Below, one piece after another: positions 63,065-64,000 of a stretch of DNA of 64,000 bases. This DNA comes from Bremia lactucae (lineage: Eukaryota > Oomycota > Peronosporomycetes > Peronosporales > Peronosporaceae). Position numbers and translations under genes: made by a program. Under the pieces are notes generated by a model. It worked only from the letters and a program-made list of their open reading frames with translations, was not told where the DNA came from and ran no database searches. Positions within the stretch are counted from its first letter, which is position 1, and the number at the start of each line of letters is the position of its first letter. The stretch lies in assembly GCF_004359215.1 (NCBI RefSeq), contig NC_090615.1, positions 7,323,457 through 7,387,456 on the forward strand. Direction: 5' to 3'.

Positions 63065-64000
63065 ATGCGCCGCCGCCCTGGTCATCCTATCTCGACAGGT
63101 GCGTTTTATCGGCCTTCTCCATGCTTTCATGTCTCTCTCGACCTCTGATTAAGGCTATTTGATCGTGTGCACCGTTCCTTCTTCAGACACCGATGCCGTT
63201 CAACGAGCTCAATACGAAGACGATCCGCGCTTGGCCATCACAAAAGCTCTGGCTGTGCGAGCTTTCAAGTCCCCAAAAGTTCGCATTGGGTTCATAGTAT
63301 GGGCCGTTGGACTGTTCTTTATGCTGCTAGCCCCCGGACTGCGCACGACCACTACCGAAATGAAGACCACTTACGAAGGCATGGTCCTCGAGGCTGCCAA
63401 TATGCCAGAGTATCATCAAGCCTATGCGAAATACACGGAAACTCAGGCCTATGCTGATGAAGCAAAAGTCTGGTTCTGGCGCTTTCGAGAGCCTTACAAG
63501 TCAATGGTAAGCGAGCGCCAACTAGTGGCCGATAAGTGGGCAGCTGAGGTTGCGAGAACTGAACAAGAAATGGAGAATCAAATGAAAAAAGCGCGTGCGT
63601 TTGTGGGTCTTTGGTCAGACTTTGGAATGGCGGACGTGCGATCTAGGTTCTGGAGTGCTTTCGAACAGGGCAAGATCTTTGCACAACAGCAGACTTTTTA
63701 CCACATGCTCATGCGCGTGTTAACAGCACAGGATGACGATATACTTAGTATGGTCCTTAACTGGGTATTTGTGGCCGTGATGAATTTCACGACGGGATTA
63801 CTAGGTGCGCTCTTCTTTTTTTTCTTTTCGCTCGTCAACATGGTGTTCTCGTATCAGCCTGATCCACTTAGTGCGACGGCCTTCGTTGTGTTGGGCTTTG
63901 TCGGTGCTGCGAGCGTTGTGGCTTCGTATTTATTTGCAATCTATGGAATGGTGGCTAGCGGATTCTACGTGGTGGGAAAGATCGTCGTGCGCAATGCCCT
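63065..64000 (+). CDS. Multi-pass membrane protein, 5' part
   Basis: Exon 1 is 63065-63098 (MRRRPGHPIST plus one base) and exon 2 starts at 63187 after an 88-nt intron (gtgcgt...tcag). The frame is open to the window end, giving at least 282 aa. Residues 12-35 are soluble (DTDAVQRAQYEDDPRLAITK). A membrane helix follows (VRIGFIVWAVGLFFMLLAPG), then a roughly 130-aa charged helical loop with MPEYHQAYAKYTETQAYADE and EVARTEQEMENQMKKARAF. Three or more membrane helices come next (VLNWVFVAVMNFTTGLLGAL, AFVVLGFVGAASVVASYLF, MVASGFYVVGKIVV). It looks like a conserved oomycete membrane protein, but I do not recognise the family. The 3' end is outside the window. Confidence 0.75.

Noticed and set aside
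1..64000. RXLR or Crinkler effectors, tRNA genes
   Set aside because: I looked for signal peptide plus RxLR/EER and LxLFLAK motifs and for clover-leaf patterns while reading and found none that I could support; short ones could have been missed.

Overview
The window is nuclear DNA of an oomycete, most likely a Phytophthora- or downy-mildew-like species. Three things point there: host genes with short (58-88 nt) GT-AG introns, oomycete-type protein families (AHGGG-type zinc repeats often named WRKY19-like, C2/DysF, FHA-PP2C), and a stray copy of the 18S 3' end plus ITS1 that reads as oomycete rDNA (46957-47156). There are no bacterial operons, CRISPR arrays or tRNA genes that I can recognise. 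Roughly three quarters of the sequence is decayed transposable elements and the rest is three islands of host genes.

Layout: 1-13.95 kb is a pile of Ty3/gypsy fragments. It starts with the 5' end of a minus-strand element (gag start, PBS, LTR). A plus-strand element follows (gag, protease, RT, RNase H, integrase) whose RT N-terminal half is inverted in place. Further integrase C-terminal pieces, a chromodomain and a copia RT scrap complete the stretch. Gene island 1 (13.99-22.65 kb) holds six genes: a small Tudor-like gene divergent from an Hsp70-TPR chimera, a divergent pair of C2 proteins (one with a DysF domain), a nine-unit zinc-repeat protein and a five-exon NEMP/TMEM194-like membrane protein. 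From 22.9 to 37 kb lie an LTR split by a 1.05-kb Mutator-like element with 8-bp target duplication, gypsy gag/RT/integrase pieces, an old MULE with large palindromes, and a pogo/Tigger relic split by a solo LTR with 5-bp target duplication. Island 2 (38.5-43.1 kb) has a Ser/Thr-rich type I membrane protein and an FHA-PP2C phosphatase. From 43.8 to 62.6 kb there are again nested gypsy elements in both orientations. Island 3 starts at 63.07 kb with a multi-pass membrane protein that runs off the end.

Two gypsy families can be told apart. Family A has a gag starting MSSSVGND, a TGGTAGCAC primer site, TGTAACGGGG LTRs, and an integrase with an Asn/Asp-rich linker and a KLLPRYIGPF C-terminal domain. 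Family B has a gag with the motif SHLHGKASEWAYSAL, a DSGAS protease, and integrase C-terminal domains of RFIGPF type, one with a chromodomain.

The most unusual signal is a conserved reading frame on the opposite strand between integrase and the 3' LTR of family A. It runs convergently with pol and overlaps its end. It recurs in at least five places with amino-acid-conservative changes and ends in a coiled coil. A similar antisense frame lies behind the chromodomain of family B. Exon structures were inferred by eye from reading frame and splice signals; no alignment or database search was run.
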